64,000 nt of DNA from Mucinivorans hirudinis (GTDB taxonomy: Bacteria; Bacteroidota; Bacteroidia; Bacteroidales; Rikenellaceae), in NCBI GenBank assembly GCA_000723505.1, contig HG934468.1:3070798-3134797 (forward strand), in the 5' to 3' direction. The position numbers and the translations under genes were made by a program. Below the pieces are notes generated by a model. The model ran no database searches, was not told the origin of the DNA, and saw only the letters and a program-made list of their open reading frames with translations. Of the stretch, positions 1 through 9,909 are shown piece after piece (positions within the stretch are counted from its first letter, which is position 1; each line of letters starts with the position of its first letter).

Positions 1-3000
1 CCAAAGGCTTTTCTTAGTAACGAGGCTAAACAACTCTTAGACCTCTATTCATCACTTGGCGAACGCGCAGAGATATTTCTGCCGCGCCATATATTTGATA
101 ATCTGACACATTTTGTGGAGATATGTATGGACGAGCCGATTGACCCTGCTCGCCAGCAGGCGGAAATATCGAAGTTTCTGCTCAAATTCCGCGAAGATAT
201 TCCGGGATACACGGATGTGTCGTTGATGCTCATACCGCACAACAATTCAAAGGCTTTTGAACTCAGCGCAAAGCGCGGCGATTTTGTCAAGAAGATTAAC
301 TCTCTCTTAGATACTGATGGCGTAAGTAGCGACCATAAGACGCTGCTTGCCAATATAAAAGATAATCACGACCTGTCAGTGGGAACTCCGCCGGTGAATA
401 GTCGTGGCATTGAGTTTATGTCCGAATTGCAGCTCGGAGGGCATATTCGCGATTTGCGTAAATATCGCGATGTGATTGGTGTTACGGGCGATATTAACGA
501 GGCGCACTGGAACTACCTGATGGACACGCTCGAACAGATGATTTCCCAATCGACCCACTATACCACCAATGCCGAGAAGACCGATTTTCTGAATCGGACG
601 CGTTGGGCGGTCAATTTCAAGGGTTTGAATGGAATGATTCGCACTGTTGTGTCGGGTAATGCCGATAAAGCGGTGGAACTTCTTGCGGGAGACGTTTTCA
701 GTAGAAGTGCGGTCAAAGTATTTAACTCTCCTTCTCCGGAAGAGCTTTTTGAACTTATGACAGCCGATACCACTTCAATTTTTGTGGTGAAGGTTCGACA
801 CGCTCGCATAAACCACTACATAGGTGGCAGATGGTTTCCGCTGCTGACCCGCCTTGTGATTGTCGATGACTCGAAGGAGTCGCGTAGCTCCAATACCTCG
901 TTGGTTTTCTGTTTCCATAACGGTATTATCAATACACTCAACAAGGTACATACTAAAAAATTGGGTTCGGCGGCAAGTACACAGCTCAATTTGCGTTTGA
1001 TTCTAGAAAATGTCAATCCGCAATATCTCAATGAGTTCCGCTGTAAGATTGAGAATCAGATAGCTGTTTACGACGATGAGTTATCAAAAATGCTCGTTGA
1101 GCAGACCGGCTCGGCAGAGGATTTGGACAGGCGGATAACGCTATTCAAGTTGGATGCTTTTTCGCGTCAGGTGGTCAAGGATAAATATTCGCTGGAAAAG
1201 CTGCGCGATTTTATCTTCTTCCTCGAAAATTGCCACCAGCCCGAGCATAAGCAGGCTCAAACACAGGAGCTTATAGATGAGTTTGAGAGCCGTATGAACA
1301 GTTATTTCTATGGAGGAAACCCTGCCATAGAGATTGTTACGATACTCGAAGGTGGCGGACGCAACCAAATTCGCACTTTTGGTAACTACCTGCGTGGTAA
1401 GCCCTATCAAAACCTTTCGCAAAAAATTCGTTACAGTTGCGGACTGATACTCGATATTATCCCAAGTTGCTACGAACGTACCCTGAAAAACCACTTTCAC
1501 AAGAATTTCGGCATAAACCTCTTCCTCGAAAAATATCAGGAATATCTACGCAAAACAACTCGCGAGGCGGACAATAAGGGGCGTTACGAGAAGTTTTTGA
1601 TTGACCTTGGTATTCGCGATAAATATTTCTCGCTAAGCGACGAGGATAGAGATATTGTGAAGAACTTCCTTGCCGCGCTGGGCAACATAGACCAAACGTC
1701 GATTTCGGATGCTGTGCAGATGATTATTCGCGATTTGCTCTTCAACCCGAGCGGTAAACCAAAACCGTACATTATATATAATGAGTTGCAGGCGTGGGAG
1801 TATAAAGATTTACTTCCGGATGATTGTTTCGATATTAATCCGTTCGATATTGAGCTTGAAAATCAGGCGGATGGGCGACCTGCATTTGACCGATTGCTGG
1901 ATAGATTGCTCCGCATTAAATCGACTTTGGCTCTCTTTGACGATAGCGGTAGCCTCTGGGATTTATTCTGCGAAAACAGCACCATTATCATCAACGACCC
2001 GAACAATCCCACAGGATATTCCGAATATAACTCAGAGGCACTTAATACGTTACTTAAATTCCTGAACTCAACCAAGATAACTCTATTCTTGGATGAGGCT
2101 TATGCTGAGTCGGTGAAAGTTGCCGATAGGGATTTGCCCAAGTGGCGTACAATCTCGCGCTACATTATGAACAACATAACGGCGCAGAGTAGTATCAAAG
2201 CGGTCTCTTCACTATCAACTACAAAGAATATTGCCGCCACCGGTGAGCGCCTTGGCGCTATTGCTACCACACCCAATGCGCGCGCTTTTGCCGACTATGC
2301 GCGCAGTTGCAACAAGGCGGAGCACGGCAACAATAATTCGTTGTTGATGCTCAACAACTCCTTGCAAACGGCACAGGTGGCTAAGGGCATCAAAGATAGG
2401 ATTGAGGCTGAGTTGCCCAAGAATGCTTCGCGTAGCAAAATCAAGGCGGCGATTGTAAAGTTTATCAAGGCGCAAATTGAGCGTACCGAACAACAAAACT
2501 TAATTTCTCAAGAGAACAAACAACTGCACAAGACCGCAGGTTTCGAGGGCTCACCATTGTATCTATTCCTGCTGGACGAATTGGTATCATTGGATAAATT
2601 AGATGTGTTGGGCTTGCCCGATGACTTCAAGTACAAGGATGAGCCTTTCTTTGCATACTACCAAGAAAAGCTTGTCGAAAACCTTAACTCGTTCCGCGTA
2701 AATAAGAATTTTCGGCGGGAGGCTATGGCGCGTTTGAGGATGGCTAAGGAGGTTGCCACGCGTCTCATCGAGAAGTTCGAGGTCTCTAATTCTATTCAAT
2801 ACATTGATTCCGACGGTGTTTACCTTTTCAATTTCCGCATTGTGAGTAGCCCTGCTTATGCAGATTTGCTGCTCTTTTGCGGTGAGTTGGCGCGCCACCG
2901 CGGCGTTGCAACCGTGCCCTATCCTACGGGGTTGGTTCGCTTCTCACTTGGGGGATATATACCTGAGGGCAAGGAGGGTATGAAGGTTTTTGCGGCTGAG

Positions 3001-6000
3001 ATTGAGGATTCCTTTGCAATTTTCATTAAATATTGGTTGCAGTTTGCTGCACTGCGTTCGGCTAAGGAGAATAAGGAGGTGGAAACTAGGGAGTTGCTCG
3101 CGCAGATATTCCGCGTTTGCCACGAAAGCAAATTTATTGATGCCGTGATTTCCGATTACGCACTCTCAGCATCCTTCAAAAAGGCGAAAGCTCCATCGCT
3201 GCAAATCAACGATGTACGTTCTTTGTATCACGCCTCGCCCGAGAAGAGCGGGGTAACAATCACCACAATCGGACGTTCCTCGAACTCGGTTATCGAATTA
3301 CACGGCGATATAATCGGCTCTTGCAGTGATGTTTATGAGTTTATCCGTAGCAGTGCCTTCACCAAGATTTACGAAAATCTTTTGGCGCAGGTCTACAAAC
3401 GCCTCCCTCAGATTGCCGATTTGGATTTTAACGAGGTTAGCTCTAAATACTCGAAAGCTGTCATTCTCAAATATATATCTAATAAGAAGAGTTTCCAGCC
3501 CAACGACCATATTTTGGACGACCCTCAGCAGAAGCAGACAATGCGCGAACTGTTGGTGGAGATGGAAAATCTGTTGTTTTCGGATAGCAAGATGAAGATT
3601 TTGGCTATCAATGCAACCGGCGATACGGCGTTGGATAAGGCTAAGTTAGAGGGTATTAATGCGATTCTGAAGAAATATATTCGCGAAATTTTGCTTCACT
3701 TCAATCTTCCATTCGAGAAGGAGAGTGTCGAGCCTTCGCGCCGCGAGATTATTCGTGTTGCAGGCGAGTGCTTTGAGGAGGTTACGGGGCTTAAATTGAA
3801 AGAGTTAAATCTTCGCATTTGGATAGATGAGTTTGTGGGAACACTGCGTGATATGCCCAAGTTCCGCTCCATCAAAATGTCGAATACGAGCGTTGGCTTC
3901 ATCCTTGATTCTATCTACAAGGGAATCAACTATAATGATGATATTCTCGATAAAATACTGTACCTCTATCTGCTCAACAACGATGATTCATTCTATCAAA
4001 TGATTATTGAGAAGTTGCAGTATTTCAGCGATTTCATCGAAAAGTCGGATGATTCGGAGATGCGAATGCTCACCGAGGAGATTATCGAAGAGATGTTGCC
4101 CGTTCAGCTTCAGGATATTAGCAACTATATTATGCGCAAACGCCAAATCAAAATCGGCGAAGATGAGATTTATGGCGTTGCCCGCCGCGTTGTGCGCTTC
4201 TATATATCGTTGATTAAGAGGACTAAAGGCACTGATTACTACAATCGCTATTCGCATACGTTAGTTCGTATGGTAGAGACCGCTTTCCGCCGCCAAAACT
4301 CCTCGGTGAACGAGATGGTGCAGCACGGTGTTTCGCTCTACAAAGGGTTCGAGATGGAGGATAAGAGCCTCGCCAACTATGACGGCGGACGAATCGCGTG
4401 GATTAACGAGTTGATGAGCAAGTGTGGTGTAATCTCCTCGGAGCAACCTGTGCAAATTCACACTCGCATCAAGACCGATGCCAAAAAACGGGAGTATCCC
4501 TTCCATAAGATTGACCGCGCCGAACTCCGCTACCCACGTGCCCTGAGCGATGACTATGTTTGCAATATAAACCCACGTCCGGCGAACGGATTTTTCGACG
4601 ACCGCCTCTCGCGCTTTGTTGCCAATATGGACTCGGACGACTATCGCTGCAAGGTTGTTAAACACGGCATTGTCAAGGAGTTGGTGATTTTCCAAAAGGG
4701 ATATATGAAATATCTAACGGATGATTATCGCCTCAATTATCAACAATATATATCGCTCGAAGACATTCGCAACTTTGTGCCCGATGTTATATCGCTCCTT
4801 GGTGCGCCCGAAAAGTTGATTTCGTTCCCACAAATAGGATTCTTCGATATTAAAGGTCCAAAAGGAAACATTAAGACCATTGTAACTCCTTTGAAATCAG
4901 AGGCTGACTATTTCGGAGACGTAAAGAAACCGCGACTTACTATCATTAACGAAAAGGTCAAGGAGATTGGCGGTATTCCGCGACACGGCTCACTCTTCCT
5001 TGTGGAGGAGAACGACGGTTCGGTATTTGTTGTTGAGATTAACGGCGATAGCGGCGTGGGCAAGAGCGAGATGATTGCTGCATTTATCCTTAAATGGCTC
5101 AAAAACAACTTAGAGGGGATTCGCTCCGTTAAGATGATTGCCGGCGATATGTTCCACGAGTTCCAAGACGCAGAAGGCAACCTCTATGGTATCGGCACTG
5201 AGGTTGGCGACTTCTCACGCACCACGGATTTCGACCCCGACTATATCAAATACTATAAATATCTCTTTGAAAGTTCGGCAGACTCGAACGTGGAAGACCT
5301 CAATGCCCGCTCCACAGTCAGCGGATTGTGCGATATTACAATGCCTTACAAAATTGACATTATGCTTTCGGCAGGCAATTACAGCAAGAAAGAGGGCGGT
5401 ATAACACGTGTTGATAACCCCGAAAATTTCTTGTTATACATTGATGCTCACGGCGAACGCAAGGAGAAGGCAACCTCGCAGGACGGACCCAATTTCTCGC
5501 GAACGCTCAACCGCTACACGGCTGATAAAAACATAGTCGATGTTATCGCGCGCCACGGCAACTACCTCGATGATGTGCTCGACTGGGAATTTTCAGCCGG
5601 CGAAAAGAACTACTATTTATGCTCTTCCTTCAAATTGATTGATAAGATTGATATTGTGGAGGTTGTGAATCATATTTTTGTCGGAAAAAAGGTTGGAGGG
5701 TCAGCTATTGAGAATGTGGTCTTCGATGTAATAAAGAATCGTTTTACGGCACACTTGGCTGATGGTAGCGAAAAAATTATAGACCGCAAAGTCTTTAGCA
5801 CGATTTTCGATTCAATAGCTTCTACTCCCGGCGGTCAGCCCTTTATCGACGAGGAGCATCAATTAGAGACTGTTCAGTTGTTGATTAACTGCCTGCGCGG
5901 AGGCAAGGACGGCAAGGGCAAGGCGCGTCACATCCAGTGTGGCGTACTGAGCACCGAAATCGGCAAGAAAGGGCGCGAGATTACGGGTCCTCAAAAGGCA

Positions 6001-6597
6001 GCGGCTGCACTTAAACAATTAATTCAGGAGGTGAGAGTTAATCGTCCCGAAATCAACGAGTGGAAGATTAAAGTAAAACGTCTTCTCAACGAGAAATACG
6101 CCCATATCTTCGGCGGGAATATGAACAGCAGCGAGTTGTGGAGATATAATTTTTATCTCTTCCAACTCGAAAATATGCGCAAGGCTGACATTCGTCGTAT
6201 GGACAATAAGACCAAAAAAGTTGATATTGCCAAACTTGTAAATTTCACTCCGGCAGACCGCAAGCGCGAGTTTTCGCCACTGCTGGTCAGCCCGAACCTC
6301 AATATTGAGTTGAGCAGTTTCTCTGAAACTTTCGAGGAGTTGATGAGCCTGCCTAACTATTCGGCATTTGCCGAGGAGTTTTCGGCACGCGTTCCTCAGC
6401 TCTATCAGTCTGAGGGATACAGTGAAGAGACCAATATCAATAATATGATTATCCAGCTTTTATTGATGGAAAATTATATCTCGACTGATGACTTGGCAAC
6501 AGGCAGCGTTATAGAGAAGGTGAATCGAGAGACCATAGCGGCGGCTAAGTATGCTGTCGTGCAGTTTCTTAACCAATCTAGCGTGATAAAGCAATAG
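1..6597 (+). CDS. Giant PLP-aminotransferase-like / HPrK-PEPCK-like P-loop fusion protein (5' end outside window)
   Basis: The frame is open from base 1 with no stop until TAG at 6595-6597, so the gene begins upstream; the GTG at 115 is only an internal codon. About 2,198 residues are visible (numbered here from base 1). Residues about 600-1000 look like a fold-type I aminotransferase: NNPTG at 668-672, Asp698 in LDEAYAE (PLP ring nitrogen), Lys742 in STTKN (Schiff-base lysine) and Arg980 in VRFSLGG (substrate carboxylate). Residues 1682-1689 read GDSGVGKS, the P-loop form typical of HPr kinase and close to PEP carboxykinase; GD at 1715-1716 and an IGTEVGDFSRT stretch follow. The regions before, between and after are largely helical and not recognised. 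No signal peptide is visible in the part seen, so it is probably cytoplasmic. A serine/amino-acid kinase coupled to a PLP reaction is one possibility, but substrates cannot be read from sequence. The domain calls are fairly sure; the function is not known. Confidence 0.8.
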   Translation, partial: PKAFLSNEAKQLLDLYSSLGERAEIFLPRHIFDNLTHFVEICMDEPIDPARQQAEISKFLLKFREDIPGYTDVSLMLIPHNNSKAFELSAKRGDFVKKINSLLDTDGVSSDHKTLLANIKDNHDLSVGTPPVNSRGIEFMSELQLGGHIRDLRKYRDVIGVTGDINEAHWNYLMDTLEQMISQSTHYTTNAEKTDFLNRTRWAVNFKGLNGMIRTVVSGNADKAVELLAGDVFSRSAVKVFNSPSPEELFELMTADTTSIFVVKVRHARINHYIGGRWFPLLTRLVIVDDSKESRSSNTSLVFCFHNGIINTLNKVHTKKLGSAASTQLNLRLILENVNPQYLNEFRCKIENQIAVYDDELSKMLVEQTGSAEDLDRRITLFKLDAFSRQVVKDKYSLEKLRDFIFFLENCHQPEHKQAQTQELIDEFESRMNSYFYGGNPAIEIVTILEGGGRNQIRTFGNYLRGKPYQNLSQKIRYSCGLILDIIPSCYERTLKNHFHKNFGINLFLEKYQEYLRKTTREADNKGRYEKFLIDLGIRDKYFSLSDEDRDIVKNFLAALGNIDQTSISDAVQMIIRDLLFNPSGKPKPYIIYNELQAWEYKDLLPDDCFDINPFDIELENQADGRPAFDRLLDRLLRIKSTLALFDDSGSLWDLFCENSTIIINDPNNPTGYSEYNSEALNTLLKFLNSTKITLFLDEAYAESVKVADRDLPKWRTISRYIMNNITAQSSIKAVSSLSTTKNIAATGERLGAIATTPNARAFADYARSCNKAEHGNNNSLLMLNNSLQTAQVAKGIKDRIEAELPKNASRSKIKAAIVKFIKAQIERTEQQNLISQENKQLHKTAGFEGSPLYLFLLDELVSLDKLDVLGLPDDFKYKDEPFFAYYQEKLVENLNSFRVNKNFRREAMARLRMAKEVATRLIEKFEVSNSIQYIDSDGVYLFNFRIVSSPAYADLLLFCGELARHRGVATVPYPTGLVRFSLGGYIPEGKEGMKVFAAEIEDSFAIFIKYWLQFAALRSAKENKEVETRELLAQIFRVCHESKFIDAVISDYALSASFKKAKAPSLQINDVRSLYHASPEKSGVTITTIGRSSNSVIELHGDIIGSCSDVYEFIRSSAFTKIYENLLAQVYKRLPQIADLDFNEVSSKYSKAVILKYISNKKSFQPNDHILDDPQQKQTMRELLVEMENLLFSDSKMKILAINATGDTALDKAKLEGINAILKKYIREILLHFNLPFEKESVEPSRREIIRVAGECFEEVTGLKLKELNLRIWIDEFVGTLRDMPKFRSIKMSNTSVGFILDSIYKGINYNDDILDKILYLYLLNNDDSFYQMIIEKLQYFSDFIEKSDDSEMRMLTEEIIEEMLPVQLQDISNYIMRKRQIKIGEDEIYGVARRVVRFYISLIKRTKGTDYYNRYSHTLVRMVETAFRRQNSSVNEMVQHGVSLYKGFEMEDKSLANYDGGRIAWINELMSKCGVISSEQPVQIHTRIKTDAKKREYPFHKIDRAELRYPRALSDDYVCNINPRPANGFFDDRLSRFVANMDSDDYRCKVVKHGIVKELVIFQKGYMKYLTDDYRLNYQQYISLEDIRNFVPDVISLLGAPEKLISFPQIGFFDIKGPKGNIKTIVTPLKSEADYFGDVKKPRLTIINEKVKEIGGIPRHGSLFLVEENDGSVFVVEINGDSGVGKSEMIAAFILKWLKNNLEGIRSVKMIAGDMFHEFQDAEGNLYGIGTEVGDFSRTTDFDPDYIKYYKYLFESSADSNVEDLNARSTVSGLCDITMPYKIDIMLSAGNYSKKEGGITRVDNPENFLLYIDAHGERKEKATSQDGPNFSRTLNRYTADKNIVDVIARHGNYLDDVLDWEFSAGEKNYYLCSSFKLIDKIDIVEVVNHIFVGKKVGGSAIENVVFDVIKNRFTAHLADGSEKIIDRKVFSTIFDSIASTPGGQPFIDEEHQLETVQLLINCLRGGKDGKGKARHIQCGVLSTEIGKKGREITGPQKAAAALKQLIQEVRVNRPEINEWKIKVKRLLNEKYAHIFGGNMNSSELWRYNFYLFQLENMRKADIRRMDNKTKKVDIAKLVNFTPADRKREFSPLLVSPNLNIELSSFSETFEELMSLPNYSAFAEEFSARVPQLYQSEGYSEETNINNMIIQLLLMENYISTDDLATGSVIEKVNRETIAAAKYAVVQFLNQSSVIKQ

Positions 6598-6680
6598 AAT
6601 AGCGGGCTATTAACAACACTTCGTGACGTGTTTTAGTTCCTGTCATCCATTGCTTGATTCATCGGTGATTATCATAGGTT

Positions 6681-6728
6681 TATTGCGGTTACGCCCCCGC
6701 GGCAAGCGCGGAAGACGTAACCGCAATA
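6681..6728. repeat. Structured inverted repeat, 13-bp perfect stem with inner stem
   Basis: Arms 6681-6693 and 6716-6728 are perfect reverse complements. The 22-nt loop contains a second 5-bp stem (CCGCG at 6697-6701 with CGCGG at 6707-6711). No T-run follows, so this is not a classical intrinsic terminator. It lies between the giant gene and kdsC and may act in mRNA 3'-end protection, as a REP-like element, or as a binding site. Confidence 0.75.
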
Positions 6729-6811
6729 TAGATGATGCATAATTTAATATGAGTGAATTGCACTTTTTTGCAGCAATAACCTTTTACATTTAACCAACAC
6801 TACTATAAAAG

Positions 6812-7318
6812 ATGGCAAATTTCAAGGAGGAGCTTGAGAAGATTCAAGCATTTGTATTCGATGTAGATGGCGTATTCACGGACTGCACCATTGATATTGA
6901 CGCGGAGGGCGAATTATATCGCCGCTTTAATGTGCGTGATGGTCTGGCTGTTGTACGTGCTATTGAAAAAGGTTACCCGATTGCAATAATCTCAGGAAGC
7001 CGCGGCAAACAGTTGCAACGCAGAATGGAATCACTGGGTATCAGGTATATATACCTTGAAAAGATGAGTAAAACCGAATCCGTTCGCAACTTCTCGGAGC
7101 GGGCGGGAGTGCCGCTCGAAAACATACTCTATATGGGTGACGACTACCCCGATATTGAGCCGATGAGGATGGTCGGATTGAGCGTTGCGCCAGCCGATGC
7201 AGCAGACGATGTGCGGGCGATAGCGAGATATGTCAGCAAATTTACGGGCGGTGCCGGGTGTGTGCGCGATGCTATTGAACAGGTTCTACGCGTTCACAAT
7301 CATTGGTTTGTATATTAA
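6812..7318 (+). CDS. kdsC: 3-deoxy-D-manno-octulosonate 8-phosphate phosphatase (KdsC), HAD family
   Basis: This 168-residue protein would hydrolyse KDO-8-phosphate to KDO and phosphate in the cytoplasm, a step of lipopolysaccharide inner-core synthesis. HAD motif I is FDVDG with the nucleophile Asp17 and acid/base Asp19. Motif IV is MGDDYPD with Mg-binding Asp110 and Asp111. The lack of a large cap domain and the short length fit the tetrameric C0-type KdsC family. The ATG at 6812 gives the family-typical N terminus a few residues before motif I. The stop codon TAA (7316-7318) lies inside the left end of an inverted-repeat element, so the last residues may have been set by that insertion. 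A related C0 HAD phosphatase acting on another sugar acid is the alternative. Confidence 0.9.
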   Translation: MANFKEELEKIQAFVFDVDGVFTDCTIDIDAEGELYRRFNVRDGLAVVRAIEKGYPIAIISGSRGKQLQRRMESLGIRYIYLEKMSKTESVRNFSERAGVPLENILYMGDDYPDIEPMRMVGLSVAPADAADDVRAIARYVSKFTGGAGCVRDAIEQVLRVHNHWFVY

Positions 7319-7390
7319 CTTGGCTCTAAAAAATTGGGCTTTTTGATAACTCTTTCACTCAATTTCAGCGTTATTGTTTAAAGCCGAGTT
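7315..7390. repeat. Dispersed CCGAGTTAA element, copy A (short inverted-repeat form)
   Basis: The left part (7315-7374), read on the minus strand, matches the roughly 46-bp unit also present at 11706, 15963 and 25120 (GTGAAAGAGTT ... GCC(A/G)AGTTAATA). The right end (7373-7390) carries the same terminus on the plus strand (ATTGTTTAAAGCCGAGTT). The two ends therefore face each other as imperfect terminal inverted repeats and could fold into a long hairpin. It sits between the convergent kdsC and DUF5686 genes, so it may also work as a bidirectional terminator. Confidence 0.7.
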
Positions 7391-7408
7391 CTCATAGTCA
7401 CCTCCTAC

Positions 7409-9901
7409 CTACAGCTGGAAATGGAGAGCAAAGAGCAATGCCCAGTTCTTACCCGTGTTTTGTTGTGTGTAACTAAAGCGTTGCACGTATTCCACGCGCA
7501 AAATTTTCAAAATATTGTCCACACCAAATCCTATCTCTATGTATGGCTGTTTGCCGATGGGTTGTGTTCCGGTTGGAAGTGGTATTAAGCTGCTATTCTT
7601 AAGTGGATTATTCTTGTCCGTAAGGGTTGCGTAAATACCTTTGAAGGATATGGTTTCGCGCAGACGCAGTTTCTTGATAATCGGCAATCGATTAAATATC
7701 AATCCGTTCATATACCAGACAATCTCCGTGGCTGCGTATCTGTCCCAAATAAACTCAAGAGGGCGCATTAGATTGTAGGCATTATTGTTGATTATAAACG
7801 ACTGGTTGGTGTTTGGTATTGGCAATAGCATATAAGGCACGCTCTCCCACTGCGCACCGGTGCGAATACGAATGTCTGCGAAGCCAAATAGCGATAAATC
7901 AAGGCGTTTAGAGAACTTAAACTCCGTGAGGTTGTGTTTGTGTTCTCCGCCATAGACATTGTCAAACCCCATAGTATGGTTCAGTTCAAATATTGGGGAA
8001 TACTTTTCTACTATTCGGCGTTGCACTTTAGTCTCGTAAATTTTCTGACCCGGAGAGTATCTCAGTTTTAGTGCTAACTCGCTTACTCTTAGCTGTCTCA
8101 TTCTGCCGGGGTCATCCGAAAAAGTGAAAATGGGAGTTTGACTCTGTGTGTAGTTTCTGGCGGCAATCGAGAAACTGAAGTCATTCTTAAACTCTTGGGT
8201 GTATTTTAGTTCGGCAATTCTCAAGTATGTGAGAGTGCTGTCTCTACTGCGCTGGATGAATGAGAGGATGTTTTCGTAGTAAAAATTATCCACAGGCTTG
8301 CCGAACTTATGAGTGCGGTAACCGATCTCGAATCGAAGTGAGTGGTTGGGAAATTCTCTGATACTATTGGATTTATCCTTGAAGCAATATTCTAAGGCAG
8401 CCATATACTTCCACTTGTGGTCGCCGAAACCATATGCAACATTACCCTCGAAGAACACTCTTTTGTTCAGATGTGGCGTGGTGACAATGCCGAATTGCGG
8501 TTTGATGTGTTCTAAAGCATTATTGCTTAAGAACGTATTAATGGGTCCAATATCTATTATCCCCTTTTTACCTGTCTCTATGTACCCTTGTTCGAGTATC
8601 AATCCACCAATTTCAGCTATCCTAAAGAGTGGCACTTTACGTAGATTTTCGGCAATTTGTCCCACAACATCCCCCTGCGCTTTAATTTGAGGCGGACGAA
8701 AATCGTCAATATTGTCGGGAATAATCACAACGTTATCAGCAAAATCTCCAACAGGCTCTTGGTCTCGGAAAGAGTGATTGAGATATAGGTTGTTACGAGT
8801 TACAAAAATGCCCTCTTTTTGACTTTCGACAACGCGCAGAGTGTATCTTAGCGAATCTTCTGTCAGTATTCTCTCGCCACGTGCTCCGCTGTCGAATTTC
8901 TGGACGACACTCAAGCCGTAGATATAATTCAGATTAATGTCGCTTGGCAAGTTGAGCTCGACCCGGCGAATGGCATACGAGGAGTCAGCCTGCACCAACA
9001 TATTGCCTCGAAAGCCGAGCGACTCGCGATTGAACGGGAAAAACTGCAGTTCTACACACCTAACGCCCTGATAGATCGTCGTATCTGGAACAAGATAATA
9101 TTTATAGTAGGATGAGGCAATTCGCGAAAGCGGACTAACGAAATTACGCCCGACGAAACGTACGGTTGCATCGAAGATATTGACCTCTTCGAAGGCTATT
9201 TTCATCAGATTATCAATATTCTCCTGCGATGCTCGCTCATCAATGCCGGTGCTTCGCTTCATAGAAACAATCTCCTCTTTTCGCACCCTGCTAACTCGCG
9301 TATTAAAGAGCTTCTCCTTGAATACCAGCGGTAAAACGCGATTACCTGTAAAGCTACTCGTGTCCACATAATCATTGAGAAATTTTAGGCTCTTATCTTT
9401 TATTACAGGTATGTTGTCAAAATAGAGTTTTATGGTTTCATATCGCTGGTAATCAAAGTGATTATAGAGATTTCGGGCATCTTGTTTCTCGATGTTTGCT
9501 ATCAATTTATCCACAAGTTCCACAGCCGGATTGCCCCGCTTCTTATAGCGAGTTCGACGTGCGCTAACTACAGCTGCTTCGAGCTTATAATTGGTCGGAA
9601 CCAATGCCAATTTAAGATTATTGGTCTTGCCACGCTTAATGGGTATCGTCTGCTCTCTATATCCTAAATAGGTAACTGTCAATGAATCTACCTGTGATGT
9701 GGTGTTTATGTCAAATGCGCCATAGGCGTTGGTGAGTCTGAGAAAATTTTCTCCCTTCAACTGCAACGTAACCATCGGAAGCGTGGACTTGGTAATGGAA
9801 TCGCGAATCGTGCCTCTGATTACCGTGCGCACCCCTCCTTGCGAATAAAGCTCCAAAAGTGAAATAATTGTGAACGTAATAATAAAAAAGAATCTTAACA
9901 T
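7409..9901 (-). CDS. DUF5686 outer-membrane protein with N-terminal carboxypeptidase-regulatory-like domain
   Basis: I place the start at the ATG at 9901 (MLRFFFIITF), which opens a clear signal peptide and leaves an 8-bp gap to nadK; the in-frame codon at 9934 would overlap nadK. The product is about 830 residues. After the signal peptide comes a CarboxypepD_reg-like beta-sandwich (about residues 25-105, with a GAFDI turn typical of SusC N-termini). Then follows the long DUF5686 region, whose second half is rich in alternating beta-strands and ends in ALHFQL, as expected for an outer-membrane barrel terminating in a hydrophobic residue. The family is widespread in Bacteroidetes and has no settled function. 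It follows nadK on the same strand and is probably co-transcribed with it. Confidence 0.85.
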   Translation of the reverse strand: MLRFFFIITFTIISLLELYSQGGVRTVIRGTIRDSITKSTLPMVTLQLKGENFLRLTNAYGAFDINTTSQVDSLTVTYLGYREQTIPIKRGKTNNLKLALVPTNYKLEAAVVSARRTRYKKRGNPAVELVDKLIANIEKQDARNLYNHFDYQRYETIKLYFDNIPVIKDKSLKFLNDYVDTSSFTGNRVLPLVFKEKLFNTRVSRVRKEEIVSMKRSTGIDERASQENIDNLMKIAFEEVNIFDATVRFVGRNFVSPLSRIASSYYKYYLVPDTTIYQGVRCVELQFFPFNRESLGFRGNMLVQADSSYAIRRVELNLPSDINLNYIYGLSVVQKFDSGARGERILTEDSLRYTLRVVESQKEGIFVTRNNLYLNHSFRDQEPVGDFADNVVIIPDNIDDFRPPQIKAQGDVVGQIAENLRKVPLFRIAEIGGLILEQGYIETGKKGIIDIGPINTFLSNNALEHIKPQFGIVTTPHLNKRVFFEGNVAYGFGDHKWKYMAALEYCFKDKSNSIREFPNHSLRFEIGYRTHKFGKPVDNFYYENILSFIQRSRDSTLTYLRIAELKYTQEFKNDFSFSIAARNYTQSQTPIFTFSDDPGRMRQLRVSELALKLRYSPGQKIYETKVQRRIVEKYSPIFELNHTMGFDNVYGGEHKHNLTEFKFSKRLDLSLFGFADIRIRTGAQWESVPYMLLPIPNTNQSFIINNNAYNLMRPLEFIWDRYAATEIVWYMNGLIFNRLPIIKKLRLRETISFKGIYATLTDKNNPLKNSSLIPLPTGTQPIGKQPYIEIGFGVDNILKILRVEYVQRFSYTQQNTGKNWALLFALHFQL

Positions 9902-9909
9902 TGTGCTTA

